Assembly (NCBI GenBank): GCA_003583745.1
Contig: QXPY01000007.1
Location: 62,001-126,000, forward strand
Direction: 5' to 3'
DNA length: 64,000 bases
Source of the DNA: Rhodocyclales bacterium GT-UBC
GTDB lineage: Bacteria; Pseudomonadota; Gammaproteobacteria; Burkholderiales; Rhodocyclaceae
Shown here one piece after another: positions 53,934-63,648 of the stretch. Both the position numbers and the translations under genes were made by a program. The notes under the pieces were generated by a model. That model was not told the DNA's origin. It worked only from the letters and a program-made list of their open reading frames with translations, and did no database searches. Positions within the stretch are counted from its first letter, which is position 1. The number at the start of each line of letters is the position of its first letter.

Positions 53934-54860
53934 TCAGAGATCGGCCAATGCGCGCAAATGCGCCCCGACGCTACGAGCCAGCGAAGTCATCACGTAACCG
54001 CCTTCGAGCATCGAAACGATGCGCTTGTTGCAAAGCTCGGCCGCCAATTTACGCAACTGCTCGGTTACCCAGGCGAAATCCTTCTCCACCAGCTTGAGTC
54101 CGCCCATATCGTCCTCGTAGTGGCCATCGAACCCGGCCGAGATGAAAATCATCTGCGGGTTGAATTCGCGCAAACGTGGCAACCAGACCTGGTTCACCGC
54201 ATCGCGAAACTCTTCACCCCCGCAACCGGCCGCCAACGGTACGTTGCACATATTGGCAGCCGGCTTGTCGGCCCCGCTGTAAGGATAGAAAGGATGCTGG
54301 AAAATGCTGCACATCAGCACCTGCTCATCACCGGCAAAACAGTCCTCGGTACCATTTCCGTGGTGCACGTCGAAATCAATAATTGCGACCCGCTCCAGAC
54401 CGTGCACCTTCAGGGCATGACGGGCGGCTACAGCGATATTATTGAAGAAACAGAACCCCATCGGATTGGTACGCTCAGCATGGTGCCCCGGCGGGCGCAC
54501 CGAGCAGAAGGCATTTTCCACCTCACCCTTGACAACCAGATCCACCGCCAGGCAACCGGCACCTGCAGCGCGCAAGGCTGCTTGCCAGGTGTGGGGATTC
54601 ATAGCCGTATCTGGATCGAGGTGAACCACCCCCAACTCCGGAGAAGCGCGCTTGATCCGCTCCAGATGGGATGCTGGATGAACGCGCAGCAATTGTTCGA
54701 AGGTCGCCGCCGGCGCATCGTAATACACGAAGTAGGCATCGATCCCTTGAGCAATCAGGTGATCATTGATGGCAGTCAGACGTTGCGGGCATTCCGGGTG
54801 ATGCGATCCCATATCATGCAACTGACAGTCGCGATGGGTGATGAAGGCAGTGGTTGTCAC
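53934..54860 (-). CDS. histone deacetylase family protein (acetylpolyamine/acetoin-type)
   Basis: Zinc-dependent deacetylase fold of 308 residues. Catalytic blocks: RPPGHHAE (two His), DFDVHHGNGTED (Asp and His metal ligands), and ISAGFDGH (Asp). Bacterial relatives act on acetylpolyamines, small amides or protein lysines; the substrate is unknown here. I chose GTG 54860, which is preceded by GCAGAGAGAG; an upstream GTG at 54899 adds Arg-rich residues. Divergent from moxR. Confidence 0.88.
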   Translation of the reverse strand: MTTTAFITHRDCQLHDMGSHHPECPQRLTAINDHLIAQGIDAYFVYYDAPAATFEQLLRVHPASHLERIKRASPELGVVHLDPDTAMNPHTWQAALRAAGAGCLAVDLVVKGEVENAFCSVRPPGHHAERTNPMGFCFFNNIAVAARHALKVHGLERVAIIDFDVHHGNGTEDCFAGDEQVLMCSIFQHPFYPYSGADKPAANMCNVPLAAGCGGEEFRDAVNQVWLPRLREFNPQMIFISAGFDGHYEDDMGGLKLVEKDFAWVTEQLRKLAAELCNKRIVSMLEGGYVMTSLARSVGAHLRALADL

Positions 54861-54981
54861 TTGTTCTCTCTCTGCGAACCGGCGCTCGAAACGGCGCACG
54901 TCGAAATGGCATTATCGTCCGATTCCTCCAGCAGCTTCAAGCATTAGAATTCGCTTCAAATCGCAAACAGGATATTCAAGC

Positions 54982-55929
54982 ATGCTTGGCAACACACGTT
55001 CCTTCCCCGGACTCCGCAACCACCCTTTCAATTCGGTACTCACCGAAGCCGGAAAGATCATCCTTGGCAAGGAACATGAAATTCGCCTCGCCACCACTTG
55101 CTTGCTGGCCGGGGGCCATTTGCTGATCGAAGACCTCCCCGGCATGGGGAAAACCACCTTGGCGCACACGCTGGCGAAGTTGCTGGGTCTTCAATTCAAT
55201 CGCATTCAATTCACCAGCGACCTTCTCCCTGCCGATATCACCGGTGTCTCGATCTTCGACCGAACGAACAGCGCTTTCCATTTCCTGCCCGGCCCGATCT
55301 TTACCCAAGTCCTGCTCGCCGACGAAATCAACCGCGCCACGCCCAAAACCCAGAGCGCGCTCCTGGAAGCCATGGAAGAAAGGCAAGTCACAAGCGAAGG
55401 ACAAACCCGCGAACTCCCTCGCCCCTTTTTCGTGATTGCGACGCAAAATCCAGCCCATCAGATCGGGACTTTTCCGCTGCCTGAATCGCAACTCGATCGA
55501 TTCCTTATGCGCATCGAGCTTGGCTATCCCGACCGGCAAGCCGAAAGGGCACTGCTCACCGGCGGCGACCAGCGTCCCCGCGTCGAACAACTCGCTGCCG
55601 TATTCGACCCCGCACAACTGGCGGACTTGCAGTCGGAGATTGCAGCGCTCCATGCTTCGGCTGCGCTGATCGATTACATCCAGGCGCTGGTCGAAGCCAG
55701 CCGTCGTATGCCCGCCTTCCGCCACGGATTATCGCCTCGCGCTGCCCTCGCCCTGCTCTCCGCCGCACGTGCCTGGGCTTGGCTGGCCGGCCGCGACATG
55801 GTCCTCCCTGACGACGTCCAGGCGGTATTGCCTGCGATCGCCCGCCACCGACTACGAGCAAGCCAGGGAAACACTCTGGCTGACAGGGAAGACATTGCCT
55901 CGCTCATTCGCACCGTCGCCATCCCCTGA
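54982..55929 (+). CDS. MoxR-family AAA+ ATPase
   Basis: 315 residues from ATG 54982. It has Walker A LPGMGKTT, Walker B LLADEINRATPKTQSALLEAM and the MoxR sensor block VIATQNPAHQIGTFPLPESQLDRF. MoxR proteins act as chaperone-like ATPases for metal or protein complex assembly, usually with DUF58 partners. The upstream part of the open frame was rejected because it lacks homology to MoxR. First gene of a four-gene set. Confidence 0.92.
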   Translation: MLGNTRSFPGLRNHPFNSVLTEAGKIILGKEHEIRLATTCLLAGGHLLIEDLPGMGKTTLAHTLAKLLGLQFNRIQFTSDLLPADITGVSIFDRTNSAFHFLPGPIFTQVLLADEINRATPKTQSALLEAMEERQVTSEGQTRELPRPFFVIATQNPAHQIGTFPLPESQLDRFLMRIELGYPDRQAERALLTGGDQRPRVEQLAAVFDPAQLADLQSEIAALHASAALIDYIQALVEASRRMPAFRHGLSPRAALALLSAARAWAWLAGRDMVLPDDVQAVLPAIARHRLRASQGNTLADREDIASLIRTVAIP

Positions 55930-55932
55930 ACC

Positions 55933-56883
55933 GTGCGCCTGCTCTCCACGCTTCAACAAAGACTCTTTCGCTGGCAAAGCGATGGTGTAGCCCCGATACG
56001 GCTCGGACAACGGCGCGTCTTCATCGTCCCCAGCCACGGCGGCATGCTTTTCTCATCAGCCTTGATCGTGATGCTGATCGGTGCGATCAATTACAGCCTG
56101 GCACTCGGTCATGCCCTGGTCTTTCTCCTTGCCGGCGTCGGTTTAAGCGCCATGATCCAGACATTCCGCAACTTGTACGGCCTGGTCATTACGCCTGGCC
56201 GCAGCGAGCCGGTCTTCGCCGGCGAGATCGCCCATTTTGGCCTGACACTGGGCAACGAAAGGCCAACCCCTCGCCTGGCGTTGGAATTATCCGCCGTGGC
56301 CGACCACATGGTGGAAACGGCAATCCCTTCCCAAGATACCGTGCAGCTAACCATCCCTCTGCCCAGTACGCGACGCGGCTGGCTCGATCTGCCAAAAATC
56401 AGGTTATCGACACGTTATCCGCTCGGATTATTTACCGCCTGGAGCTATCTGCAACCCGCCATGCGCTGCCTGGTCTACCCCTGCCCCCGGCCCGACTTGC
56501 CACCGCTACCGGCCGCTGCCAGCGACAGCGGCGACCAGTACGGTGAAGGTGGTCAAGATGATTTTTCCGGGTTTCGCGAGCGCCAAGCGGCCGACTCACC
56601 CCGGCATATTGCCTGGAAAGCCAACGCCCGAGACGATCGGCGGCCATTGCTGGTCAAGCAATTTAGCGGCGGAGCGCAAGGCACGCTGATCCTGTCCTGG
56701 TCGATGACGCCTACATCCCTCGACACGGAAGCGCGACTGTCCATCCTGACCGGCTGGATTCTCGCTGCCGAGTCTGCCGCCTTGCACTACGGCCTGGAAC
56801 TGCCCGGCAGTTCGATCCCGGCCGGCCGTGGCGATGCCCACCAGCGGCGCTGCCTCGAATCGCTCGCCTTATTCGAATCATGA
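55933..56883 (+). CDS. DUF58 domain protein
   Basis: 316 residues starting with GTG, three bases after the MoxR stop. N-terminal membrane segments (about 38-75) and a C-terminal DUF58 domain with GEGGQDDFSGFRERQAAD and SPRHIAWKANAR, the family hallmark. DUF58 proteins pair with MoxR. It overlaps the TgpA-like gene by four bases (ATGA). Confidence 0.9.
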   Translation: MRLLSTLQQRLFRWQSDGVAPIRLGQRRVFIVPSHGGMLFSSALIVMLIGAINYSLALGHALVFLLAGVGLSAMIQTFRNLYGLVITPGRSEPVFAGEIAHFGLTLGNERPTPRLALELSAVADHMVETAIPSQDTVQLTIPLPSTRRGWLDLPKIRLSTRYPLGLFTAWSYLQPAMRCLVYPCPRPDLPPLPAAASDSGDQYGEGGQDDFSGFRERQAADSPRHIAWKANARDDRRPLLVKQFSGGAQGTLILSWSMTPTSLDTEARLSILTGWILAAESAALHYGLELPGSSIPAGRGDAHQRRCLESLALFES

Positions 56884-58829
56884 GCACCCCGGCCAAACAG
56901 GCTCTTGATCATGGCTGCCCTCCCTGGCTGATTGCCAGCGCATTGCTCACTATCGCCCCCCATTTTGAACATCAGCCTTTGTGGCTAAGTGCATTTTCGG
57001 CCGCCCTCCTGGTCTGGGCCACATGGCTTTGGCATCAGGATCAGCGACTACCCGGCCGCTGGCCAATGATCGCGCTGGTTGGCCTCGCCTGCAGCGGCAT
57101 ATTCGTCGAATACCGCACGCTGTTCGGACGGGATGCCGGTGTCGGGATGCTCGTGATTTTCATGGCGATGAAACTCCTTGAACTAAGGAGCCGAAGAGAC
57201 GCCAACATAATCACCATTCTCGGCTATTTTCTGCTCCTGACGCACTATCTCTACTCGCAGAGCATTCCCACCGGACTCTGGCTGATCGCAGCCCTGTGGA
57301 TCGTCACGGCAGCACAGATACGGGTCAATGGCGGCCCACTCTGCCGCATTCGGGAAACCCTTCGATACGCCGCCATGATCTGCTTGCAAGGGATTCCCTT
57401 CATGCTTGTTCTCTTTGTGCTCTTTCCCCGTATCAGCGGGCCGCTCTGGGGACTGCCGGAGGATGCCCATGCTGGCCGAACAGGGCTCTCCGACAGCATG
57501 ACTCCGGGCAGTATCGCGAGTCTGGCGCAAAGTGCCGAGATCGCCTTTCGCGTCCGCTTTGCAGACCCCCTCCCCGCCACGGCAAAGCTGTACTGGCGCG
57601 GCCCGGTTCTTGACAACTTCGATGGACGCGCCTGGCGAAGCAGTGCCGGCGCGATACCAAGGGAAACACTGACCTTCGACTCAGCCCCCATCCGCTACGA
57701 AACAACGCTGGAAGCCAATAATCAACGCTGGTTACTCGCCCTTGATGCCCCCAGCACGCTTCCGCCCGACAGTTCTCTCGACGGCAGGCTGACTGCTCAG
57801 GGCCGCCTGCCGATCACGCAACGACAGCGCGTCCAACTGGCCTCGAGTCTGGATTACCGCCTCAATGTCGAAGAATCGCCCAAGATATTGCACCAAAACC
57901 TCGCCCTGCCGGCCCGCTTCAACCCTCAGGCACGCAGCCTCGCCGCAAGCTGGCGTGCCGAAACGCAAACGCCGCAAGCGATCATCGACAAAGCTCTAGA
58001 ACTGTTCGCCAGCGAACGTTTCGCTTACACGCTGGAACCACCGCTACTCGGCGAAAACAGTATTGACGAGTTCCTGTTCCAAACCCGCCGCGGCTTTTGC
58101 GAACATTACGCAGCTGCCTTTGTGGTTCTGATGCGCGCCGCAGGCATTCCCGCCCGGGTAGTCGGGGGCTATTTGGGAGGAGAACAGAATCCGCTCGATG
58201 GATACTGGGTGATCCGCCAATCGGATGCCCATGCCTGGGCAGAGGTTTGGCTGGAAGGACGAGGATGGCGGCGTATCGACCCAACCGCGGTCGTGGCTCC
58301 AGCCCGTGTCGACAGCGGTATATCAGATGCATTGCCGGCGGGAGAGCCATTGCCAGCCCTCGTACAAATGCGCGGCACTTGGCTGCGCAACCTTCGCCAC
58401 CGCTGGGAAGCCTTGAATAACGCATGGAACCAGCAAATCCTCGGCTACGACCCCCAACGCCAGCGCGAATTGCTCGCCAAACTTGGCCTTCCCGACAGCG
58501 ACTGGCGCAGCATGGCGACGATGCTGGGCGGTCTCGGCACCCTGCTGATGGCTAGCATGCTGGCTTGGACGCTCTATCAACACCCCAAGCATGACCCGGC
58601 CACTCGACTTTGGCATACAGCCTTGCGACATCTGGCTCGAAGACAAGTACACTGCGCGCCCGGGGAAACCCCGCTCGCCCTGCTCCGCCGAATCGAGAAG
58701 ACTGACCCTAAGCTGGCCCAGCAACTCAACCGGGTTGTCGAATGCTACCTGCTGACGCGCTACGGCGACGCTGGCGATGCACTCAACCCCTTGCGCGATG
58801 CAGTTGCACAACTAACCCGCTGGAGATGA
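56880..58829 (+). CDS. TgpA-type membrane transglutaminase-like protein
   Basis: 649 residues. N-terminal membrane helices (about 15-180, DUF3488), then a periplasmic transglutaminase domain (about 365-500) with the triad Cys in TRRGFCEHYAAAF, His in SDAHAWAEVW, and Asp in RRIDPTAV, and a further helix near 545-560 with a DUF4129-like tail. Pseudomonas TgpA is an essential protein of this architecture. It is coupled to DUF58 and mltB. Confidence 0.9.
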   Translation: MSTPAKQALDHGCPPWLIASALLTIAPHFEHQPLWLSAFSAALLVWATWLWHQDQRLPGRWPMIALVGLACSGIFVEYRTLFGRDAGVGMLVIFMAMKLLELRSRRDANIITILGYFLLLTHYLYSQSIPTGLWLIAALWIVTAAQIRVNGGPLCRIRETLRYAAMICLQGIPFMLVLFVLFPRISGPLWGLPEDAHAGRTGLSDSMTPGSIASLAQSAEIAFRVRFADPLPATAKLYWRGPVLDNFDGRAWRSSAGAIPRETLTFDSAPIRYETTLEANNQRWLLALDAPSTLPPDSSLDGRLTAQGRLPITQRQRVQLASSLDYRLNVEESPKILHQNLALPARFNPQARSLAASWRAETQTPQAIIDKALELFASERFAYTLEPPLLGENSIDEFLFQTRRGFCEHYAAAFVVLMRAAGIPARVVGGYLGGEQNPLDGYWVIRQSDAHAWAEVWLEGRGWRRIDPTAVVAPARVDSGISDALPAGEPLPALVQMRGTWLRNLRHRWEALNNAWNQQILGYDPQRQRELLAKLGLPDSDWRSMATMLGGLGTLLMASMLAWTLYQHPKHDPATRLWHTALRHLARRQVHCAPGETPLALLRRIEKTDPKLAQQLNRVVECYLLTRYGDAGDALNPLRDAVAQLTRWR

Positions 58830-59821
58830 ATTTGAAGCACGCCCTGAGCACATTATTGCTCGCCACCTTGACCGCCATGAACCACGCCTGGGCAAGCGCC
58901 CCCAGCTTTGGCGACGACCCCGCCGTCATTAACTTTGTGCACGATCTGGAAACTCGTCACGGATTCAACAGCGAAGCCTTGCAGGCCCAGTTTTCCCAGA
59001 TCCATCCTAATAACAAGGTCCTGCAACTGATCAAACCGCCTGCATCGCCAACCCAGCGCTCATGGGAGCGCTACCGCCCGCGCTTCCTCAACGATAGGCG
59101 TATCGACGGCGGCGTCCGTTTCTGGCAGGACAATCAGGTCGCACTGGCCAGAGCGCGCGCCCTTTACGGCGTACCGGAAGAAATCATCGTTGCGATTATT
59201 GGCGTCGAAACCGAGTATGGACGCAACACGGGCGGTTTCCGCGTACTCGAAGCGCTGGCCACACTTGCCTTCAACTATCCGCCGCGCGCCGAATTCTTCC
59301 GCACTGAACTCGAGCAATTCCTGTTGTTGAGCCGCGAAAACCAACTCGACCCACTCACGGTCAAGGGCTCGTTTGCCGGAGCAATCGGCATTCCCCAATT
59401 CATGCCGGGTAGCCAGCGCCGATATGCCGTCGATTTCGACGGCGATCAACGAGTAGACCTGTCTGGCAGCATCGACGATGCGATCGGCAGCGTGGCCCAC
59501 TTTCTCGAACAACATGGCTGGCAAGCAGGGCAACCGATCGCAACCCCGGTCAGCACGAATGGCGAACCGGAGAAGGCACTCCTCGAAGCCGGCATTCGTC
59601 CGAGCCTGAAAGTAGCGGAACTGAACGAAAAAGGTTTAAACAGCAACGCTTCGCCGCAAGCCACCGTTGCCCTGATCGATCTGGTGTCCCCCGGGCGCGC
59701 CACCGAATACTGGTTGGGGTACGAGAACTTTTATGTAATCACCCGCTATAACCGGTCTAGTTTCTACGCGATGTCGGTCTTTCAGTTGAGCGAGGAAATC
59801 CGCAAACGAAGCGGACGCTGA
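58826..59821 (+). CDS. mltB: lytic murein transglycosylase B
   Basis: Cleaves the MurNAc-GlcNAc bond with formation of 1,6-anhydro ends. The 331 residues start at ATG 58826, which overlaps the TgpA stop (ATGA). There is a signal peptide (about 1-24), no clear lipobox, then the MltB domain with catalytic Glu128 in GVETEYGRNTGGF, and GSFAGAIGIPQFMPGS. It is placed in the moxR-DUF58-tgpA unit, suggesting joint envelope work. Confidence 0.92.
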   Translation: MNLKHALSTLLLATLTAMNHAWASAPSFGDDPAVINFVHDLETRHGFNSEALQAQFSQIHPNNKVLQLIKPPASPTQRSWERYRPRFLNDRRIDGGVRFWQDNQVALARARALYGVPEEIIVAIIGVETEYGRNTGGFRVLEALATLAFNYPPRAEFFRTELEQFLLLSRENQLDPLTVKGSFAGAIGIPQFMPGSQRRYAVDFDGDQRVDLSGSIDDAIGSVAHFLEQHGWQAGQPIATPVSTNGEPEKALLEAGIRPSLKVAELNEKGLNSNASPQATVALIDLVSPGRATEYWLGYENFYVITRYNRSSFYAMSVFQLSEEIRKRSGR

Positions 59822-59859
59822 GGCATCGCCATTATTGAGACGTGGCAACGCCGATTACG

Positions 59860-60795
59860 CTAAAGCAGAGAGTCCCGCGTAATGTTGCCCCGTTTGATGA
59901 TCTTGCGCAGGCGATCCAGACCTTCCATCTGGATTTGGCGGACACGTTCGCGGGTCAAACCAAGCTCTCCTGCAATCACGTCAAGCGTCGCCACATCAGC
60001 ACCATTCAGACCGTAACGACGCTCGATAACAAAGCGCTGCCTCTCGCTCAACAGATTCAGCCACTCAACCAGCAGGTTGCCGATTTCGCTCGTTTGCAGC
60101 AAAGACTCCGGGTCGCCGCTCTCTTCATCAGCGATGACCTCACCTATCGTATGATTGGGATCGATTTCAAGCGGCGCATCCAACGAAGCGATATGCTCGT
60201 TCAAGGAAAGGATGCGACGCACCTCGGCTACCGGCATATCGATCAGCGCCGCCACCCGCTCGACAGTCGAGTCCCGCCGATCGGCCGACTCCAGATGCCG
60301 CATGGCGCGCAGCACAACGTTTATTTCCTTGACGACGTGCACCGGCAAGCGAATGGTGCGCGACTGATTCATGATGCCGCGCTCGATACTCTGACGAATC
60401 CACCAGGTAGCATAGGTCGAAAAACGGAAACCACGCTCCGGATCGAATTTCTCAAGCGCATGAATCAATCCGAGATTGCCCTCCTCAACCAGGTCCAGCA
60501 AGGGAATACCGCGATTGAGATAGTGCTTGGCAATATTGACCACCAATCGCAGATTATGCTCGATCATTTTCTGCCTGGCAGCAAAATCACCGGCTCGCAC
60601 CAGACGCGCCGTTGCCAACTCCTCCGCCGGCGTCAAGAGGGGCTTGGCCCCGATCTCATTCAAATAAAGCTGGGTGACATCCTCAAGCAACTCGAGTTCA
60701 TGCGGCACCGTTTCGCCATCGTGCTCGGGCGGAGGCGCCAAGTCTTCCGGCTGCCCTTCGAACTCTTCCTCCAAACCCTCACCCGATCCGCTCAT
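59860..60795 (-). CDS. rpoS: RNA polymerase sigma factor RpoS
   Basis: Stationary-phase and stress sigma factor. The 311 residues comprise an acidic N-terminus (about 1-35), region 1.2 (DVTQLYLNEIG), region 2 (AARQKMIEHNLRLVVNIAK, EKFDPERGFRFSTYATWWIRQ), region 3, and region 4 (LTRERVRQIQMEGLDRLR). The region 2.4 text IRQSIERGIMNQSRTIRLP favours RpoS over RpoH. It overlaps nlpD by four bases, the usual arrangement. Confidence 0.96.
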   Translation of the reverse strand: MSGSGEGLEEEFEGQPEDLAPPPEHDGETVPHELELLEDVTQLYLNEIGAKPLLTPAEELATARLVRAGDFAARQKMIEHNLRLVVNIAKHYLNRGIPLLDLVEEGNLGLIHALEKFDPERGFRFSTYATWWIRQSIERGIMNQSRTIRLPVHVVKEINVVLRAMRHLESADRRDSTVERVAALIDMPVAEVRRILSLNEHIASLDAPLEIDPNHTIGEVIADEESGDPESLLQTSEIGNLLVEWLNLLSERQRFVIERRYGLNGADVATLDVIAGELGLTRERVRQIQMEGLDRLRKIIKRGNITRDSLL

Positions 60796-61721
60796 CGCTT
60801 AGGCAGATACTGCGCCGGATCGACCGGCTTGCCCTGTTTCCGGATTTCAAAATGCAGCTTCACGGAATCCGCATCGGTATTGCCCATCTCGGCAATTTTC
60901 TGCCCACGACTGACCTGCTGCCCCTCTTTGACCAGAATCTTCCGGTTGTGCGCATACGCCGAAAGGAAAGTGGCGTTATGTTTGATAATCACCAACTCTC
61001 CATAGCCGCGCAAACCCGCCCCGGCATAAACCACCTTTCCCTCGCCGGCAGCCAAAACAGGATCCCCCGCTTTCCCTGAAAAATCGAGTCCTTTGTTGCC
61101 CGCGTCGCTATATGGTGAAGCAAGCTTGCCGGCTGATGGCCACATCCAAGAGACATCATCTGGACCAGAAGGCGCAGATGGCGATGCCTCACTTTTCACT
61201 TCTGGCTTGGCTTCAGGCTTAGCGTCCGCCTTGTTCTCGACAGGGCGTGGAATCTCTGAGACGCGATTCAATCGCGCATAGGCTTCCTCGGAATAAGGCT
61301 CCTTGCCCACACGAGGCTCCCGCTTTACCCCGTCGGAAACGGCCGTCGGCACGGTAGCGACAGATGGCTGATCAAGCGAACGCGCCTCGACGACGCCCCC
61401 TGCCGTAACCGGTTTGGCGACGACAGCTCCGGCGCTCTCAAGCGTACCGGGCGGGGCAACGCGCAATACCTGCCCTTCCTTGATGGCAGATGGATTAACC
61501 AGATTATTCCAGGCCGCCAAGTCCTTATAATCCTGGCCGTTTTCCAAAGCTATTCGATACAAGGTATCGCCGCGCTTGACCGTGTAATAGCCCGGCCCGC
61601 TCGGTGCTGGCGGCGCACTGCTTCGGGGCGAAACCGATGAACGATCGACCGTTGGCGCCGGGGGCTGCGAAAAACAGCCGGTCAAAAACAGGGGAATTAC
61701 GTAAGCTAAAACTCGAATCAT
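60792..61721 (-). CDS. nlpD: NlpD-like LysM/M23 lipoprotein
   Basis: Activates amidases during cell division. The 309 residues have a lipobox LTGC (Cys16), a LysM domain (about 45-90, [17 protein letters not shown]), a Pro/Lys-rich linker (about 90-190), and an M23 fold (about 195-305). The first metal His of active M23 enzymes is Asn here (NKGLDFSG instead of HxGxD), so it is probably inactive and acts as an activator like E. coli NlpD. It overlaps pcm and rpoS by four bases each. Confidence 0.94.
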   Translation of the reverse strand: MIRVLAYVIPLFLTGCFSQPPAPTVDRSSVSPRSSAPPAPSGPGYYTVKRGDTLYRIALENGQDYKDLAAWNNLVNPSAIKEGQVLRVAPPGTLESAGAVVAKPVTAGGVVEARSLDQPSVATVPTAVSDGVKREPRVGKEPYSEEAYARLNRVSEIPRPVENKADAKPEAKPEVKSEASPSAPSGPDDVSWMWPSAGKLASPYSDAGNKGLDFSGKAGDPVLAAGEGKVVYAGAGLRGYGELVIIKHNATFLSAYAHNRKILVKEGQQVSRGQKIAEMGNTDADSVKLHFEIRKQGKPVDPAQYLPKR

Positions 61722-62368
61722 TGGGTTCCTGCGAGAAGCGGGACAAACCGGACCGCATCAAGCCGGGTCTCGATAAATCCCTGGGGCGTTCGTTCAATGA
61801 AACTCAAATACTGCTCAGTCGTCCCGACCGGCAAAACCAGCCGCCCGCCAAGGGCGAGTTGCTCGAGCAATGCCTGCGGAACATGAGCTCCTGCAGCAGC
61901 GACAATGATACTGTCAAACGGCCCCGCTTCGGGCAACCCGAACTGACCATCAGCATGTTTGAGTCGAACATTAAATTGCTGCAGAGCCCGCATGTTGGCC
62001 TTGGCCTTTTCCAAAAGCGGAGCCAGACGCTCTACGGCATAAACCTCACTCGTCAATTGCGCCAGGACTGCTGCCTGATAACCACACCCAGCCCCAACTT
62101 CAAGCGTTCTGCCCAGCGAAGCACGCCCATTGAGCAGCAATTCGACCATCCTGGCAACAACATACGGCTGAGAAATGGTTTGCCCCATCCCCAGAGGCAG
62201 CGCCGTATCCTCATAAGCACGCGACGCCAAGGCCTCCTCGACGAATACGTGTCGAGGAACCGCCGCCATCGCCTGCAACACGGCATCGTTGCGAATACCT
62301 TTTTCACGCAGGCGCTCAACCATCCGCGCCCGCGTTCTCTGGGAGGTCATGCCAATACCGTGCAACAC
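61718..62368 (-). CDS. pcm: protein-L-isoaspartate O-methyltransferase
   Basis: Repairs isoaspartyl residues in aged proteins using S-adenosylmethionine. The 216 residues include [19 protein letters not shown], the SAM motif [15 protein letters not shown] and [17 protein letters not shown] 62368 is retained because the [10 protein letters not shown] text is conserved in the family; ATG six codons later is the alternative. It lies seven bases after surE. Confidence 0.94.
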   Translation of the reverse strand: MLHGIGMTSQRTRARMVERLREKGIRNDAVLQAMAAVPRHVFVEEALASRAYEDTALPLGMGQTISQPYVVARMVELLLNGRASLGRTLEVGAGCGYQAAVLAQLTSEVYAVERLAPLLEKAKANMRALQQFNVRLKHADGQFGLPEAGPFDSIIVAAAGAHVPQALLEQLALGGRLVLPVGTTEQYLSFIERTPQGFIETRLDAVRFVPLLAGTQ

Positions 62369-62375
62369 CGCCGAC

Positions 62376-63116
62376 TCACTTTATCCAACGACGAATTTCA
62401 GGCAACTGCGCTGAATGCGTCAAATCAATTTGTAGGGGAGTTATCGACACGTAGCCCCGTTCGACAGCATTGAAATCCGTGCCCGGCCCCGCATCGGCAG
62501 CCGCACCCGCAGCACCGATCCAATAAACGGTTTCATTTCGCGGGGAACGCATCTTTACGACCGGCTCGGCCTTGTGGCGCCGACCAAGCCGAGTAATCTC
62601 CATGCCGCGAATTTGGTCGTAAGGAATATCGGGAACGTTAACATTGAGCAACACCGGCTCATCTATTGGCGATTCGACATAACGCATCACCAATTCACGA
62701 GCAATACGTCCTGCTGCCTCGAAATTCTTCCCGTCAAAACTAGTCAATGAAACAGCGATTGAAGGAATGCCAAGCAAATACCCTTCCGTAGCCGCGGCGA
62801 CGGTACCGGAATATATGGTGTCATCCCCCATATTGGCACCGAGATTTACTCCGGAAACAATAATATCGGGCAATGCATCGAGCATCCCGGTTACCGCCAA
62901 ATGAACACAGTCTGTGGGAGTGCCGTTTACAAAATGAAAACCATTTGCTGCCTGTTTCAGAAAAAGCGGCCGATCAAGGGTCAACGAATTACTCGCCCCA
63001 CTTCGATTCTGCTCCGGAGCGACAACCACAATTTCGCCCAAACCGGCCATCGCGTCGGCCAGTGCTGACAACCCCGGCGCAAAATAGCCGTCATCATTAC
63101 TCAGCAGAATCCGCAT
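62376..63116 (-). CDS. surE: 5'/3'-nucleotidase SurE
   Basis: Stationary-phase survival phosphatase for nucleoside monophosphates and short polyphosphate. The 246 residues begin with the metal motif [12 protein letters not shown], then [18 protein letters not shown], and [20 protein letters not shown]. Full length. It starts three bases after the hns stop with no strong ribosome site, so it depends on translation of hns. Confidence 0.96.
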   Translation of the reverse strand: MRILLSNDDGYFAPGLSALADAMAGLGEIVVVAPEQNRSGASNSLTLDRPLFLKQAANGFHFVNGTPTDCVHLAVTGMLDALPDIIVSGVNLGANMGDDTIYSGTVAAATEGYLLGIPSIAVSLTSFDGKNFEAAGRIARELVMRYVESPIDEPVLLNVNVPDIPYDQIRGMEITRLGRRHKAEPVVKMRSPRNETVYWIGAAGAAADAGPGTDFNAVERGYVSITPLQIDLTHSAQLPEIRRWIK

Positions 63117-63119
63117 CGA

Positions 63120-63437
63120 TCAAACCAGCAAATTATCAAGTGACAAGCCACTTTCTACCCAGGCTTCAACCCATTTCGGCTTTCGTCCCCTACCGGTCCA
63201 TTCAAGACTGCTATTTTCAGGATGCCGATACTTGACCTTCACCTTGGTACCGGAAGATGCCTTTACCTTTACATCCTTGGCAATCAAATCTTCGATGGCA
63301 TAACCACGCGCTTTGGCGAAGGCACGCACCTCGTTCAGAATATTGATTTTTTCTTGAGCTTCCCTTCGCTTAATCTCGACGGGAATTTGCTGTTGCAAAT
63401 CGCGCAACTCGGCGACAGATAGATTAGATAAATCCAT
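63120..63437 (-). CDS. hns: H-NS family nucleoid protein
   Basis: 105 residues. The N-terminal oligomerisation helix (about 5-40, with LRDLQQQIPVEIKRREAQEKI) and the C-terminal DNA-binding domain (about 65-105) end in TGRGRKPKWVEAW, the AT-hook-like motif of betaproteobacterial H-NS. GGAGG lies seven bases before the ATG. It is three bases upstream of surE, so a nucleoid protein appears to be cotranscribed with surE-pcm-nlpD-rpoS. Confidence 0.93.
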   Translation of the reverse strand: MDLSNLSVAELRDLQQQIPVEIKRREAQEKINILNEVRAFAKARGYAIEDLIAKDVKVKASSGTKVKVKYRHPENSSLEWTGRGRKPKWVEAWVESGLSLDNLLV

Positions 63438-63468
63438 ATTTACCTCCAGTAATTAAATCAGTAAGCAC

Positions 63469-63497
63469 AATTTAATTTGCCTGAGGTTTTTTTTCAA
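63469..63497 (-). promoter_or_regulatory. sigma-70 promoter of hns
   Basis: Minus strand -35 TTGAAA (63492-63497), 17-base spacer, -10 TAAATT (63469-63474). It lies between the tRNA terminator and hns and predicts a start near 63462. Confidence 0.6.
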
Positions 63498-63506
63498 TCC
63501 AGAAAT

Positions 63507-63528
63507 TAAAAAACCGGCTTACGCCGGT
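63507..63528 (-). terminator. tRNA-Pro(GGG) terminator
   Basis: ACCGGC and GCCGGT around a 4-base loop, with T6 on the minus strand. It starts 10 bases after the tRNA. Confidence 0.9.
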
Positions 63529-63537
63529 CTTCTAATT

Positions 63538-63615
<78 letters not shown>

Positions 63616-63625
63616 CAAGCCAAAC

Positions 63626-63631
63626 ATTATA
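63626..63631 (-). promoter_or_regulatory. -10 element of tRNA-Pro(GGG)
   Basis: Minus-strand TATAAT, 11 bases before the tRNA 5' end. A TTGAAT or TTTGAA at 15-16 bases upstream may be the -35. It lies between the MerR stop and the tRNA. Confidence 0.55.
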
Positions 63632-63648
63632 CCTGAAATATCCGGAAT

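Noticed and set aside
52455-54947. 830-codon plus-strand frame
   Set aside because: Runs through tRNA-Ser and lies opposite lysC and the HDAC-like gene, both well supported.
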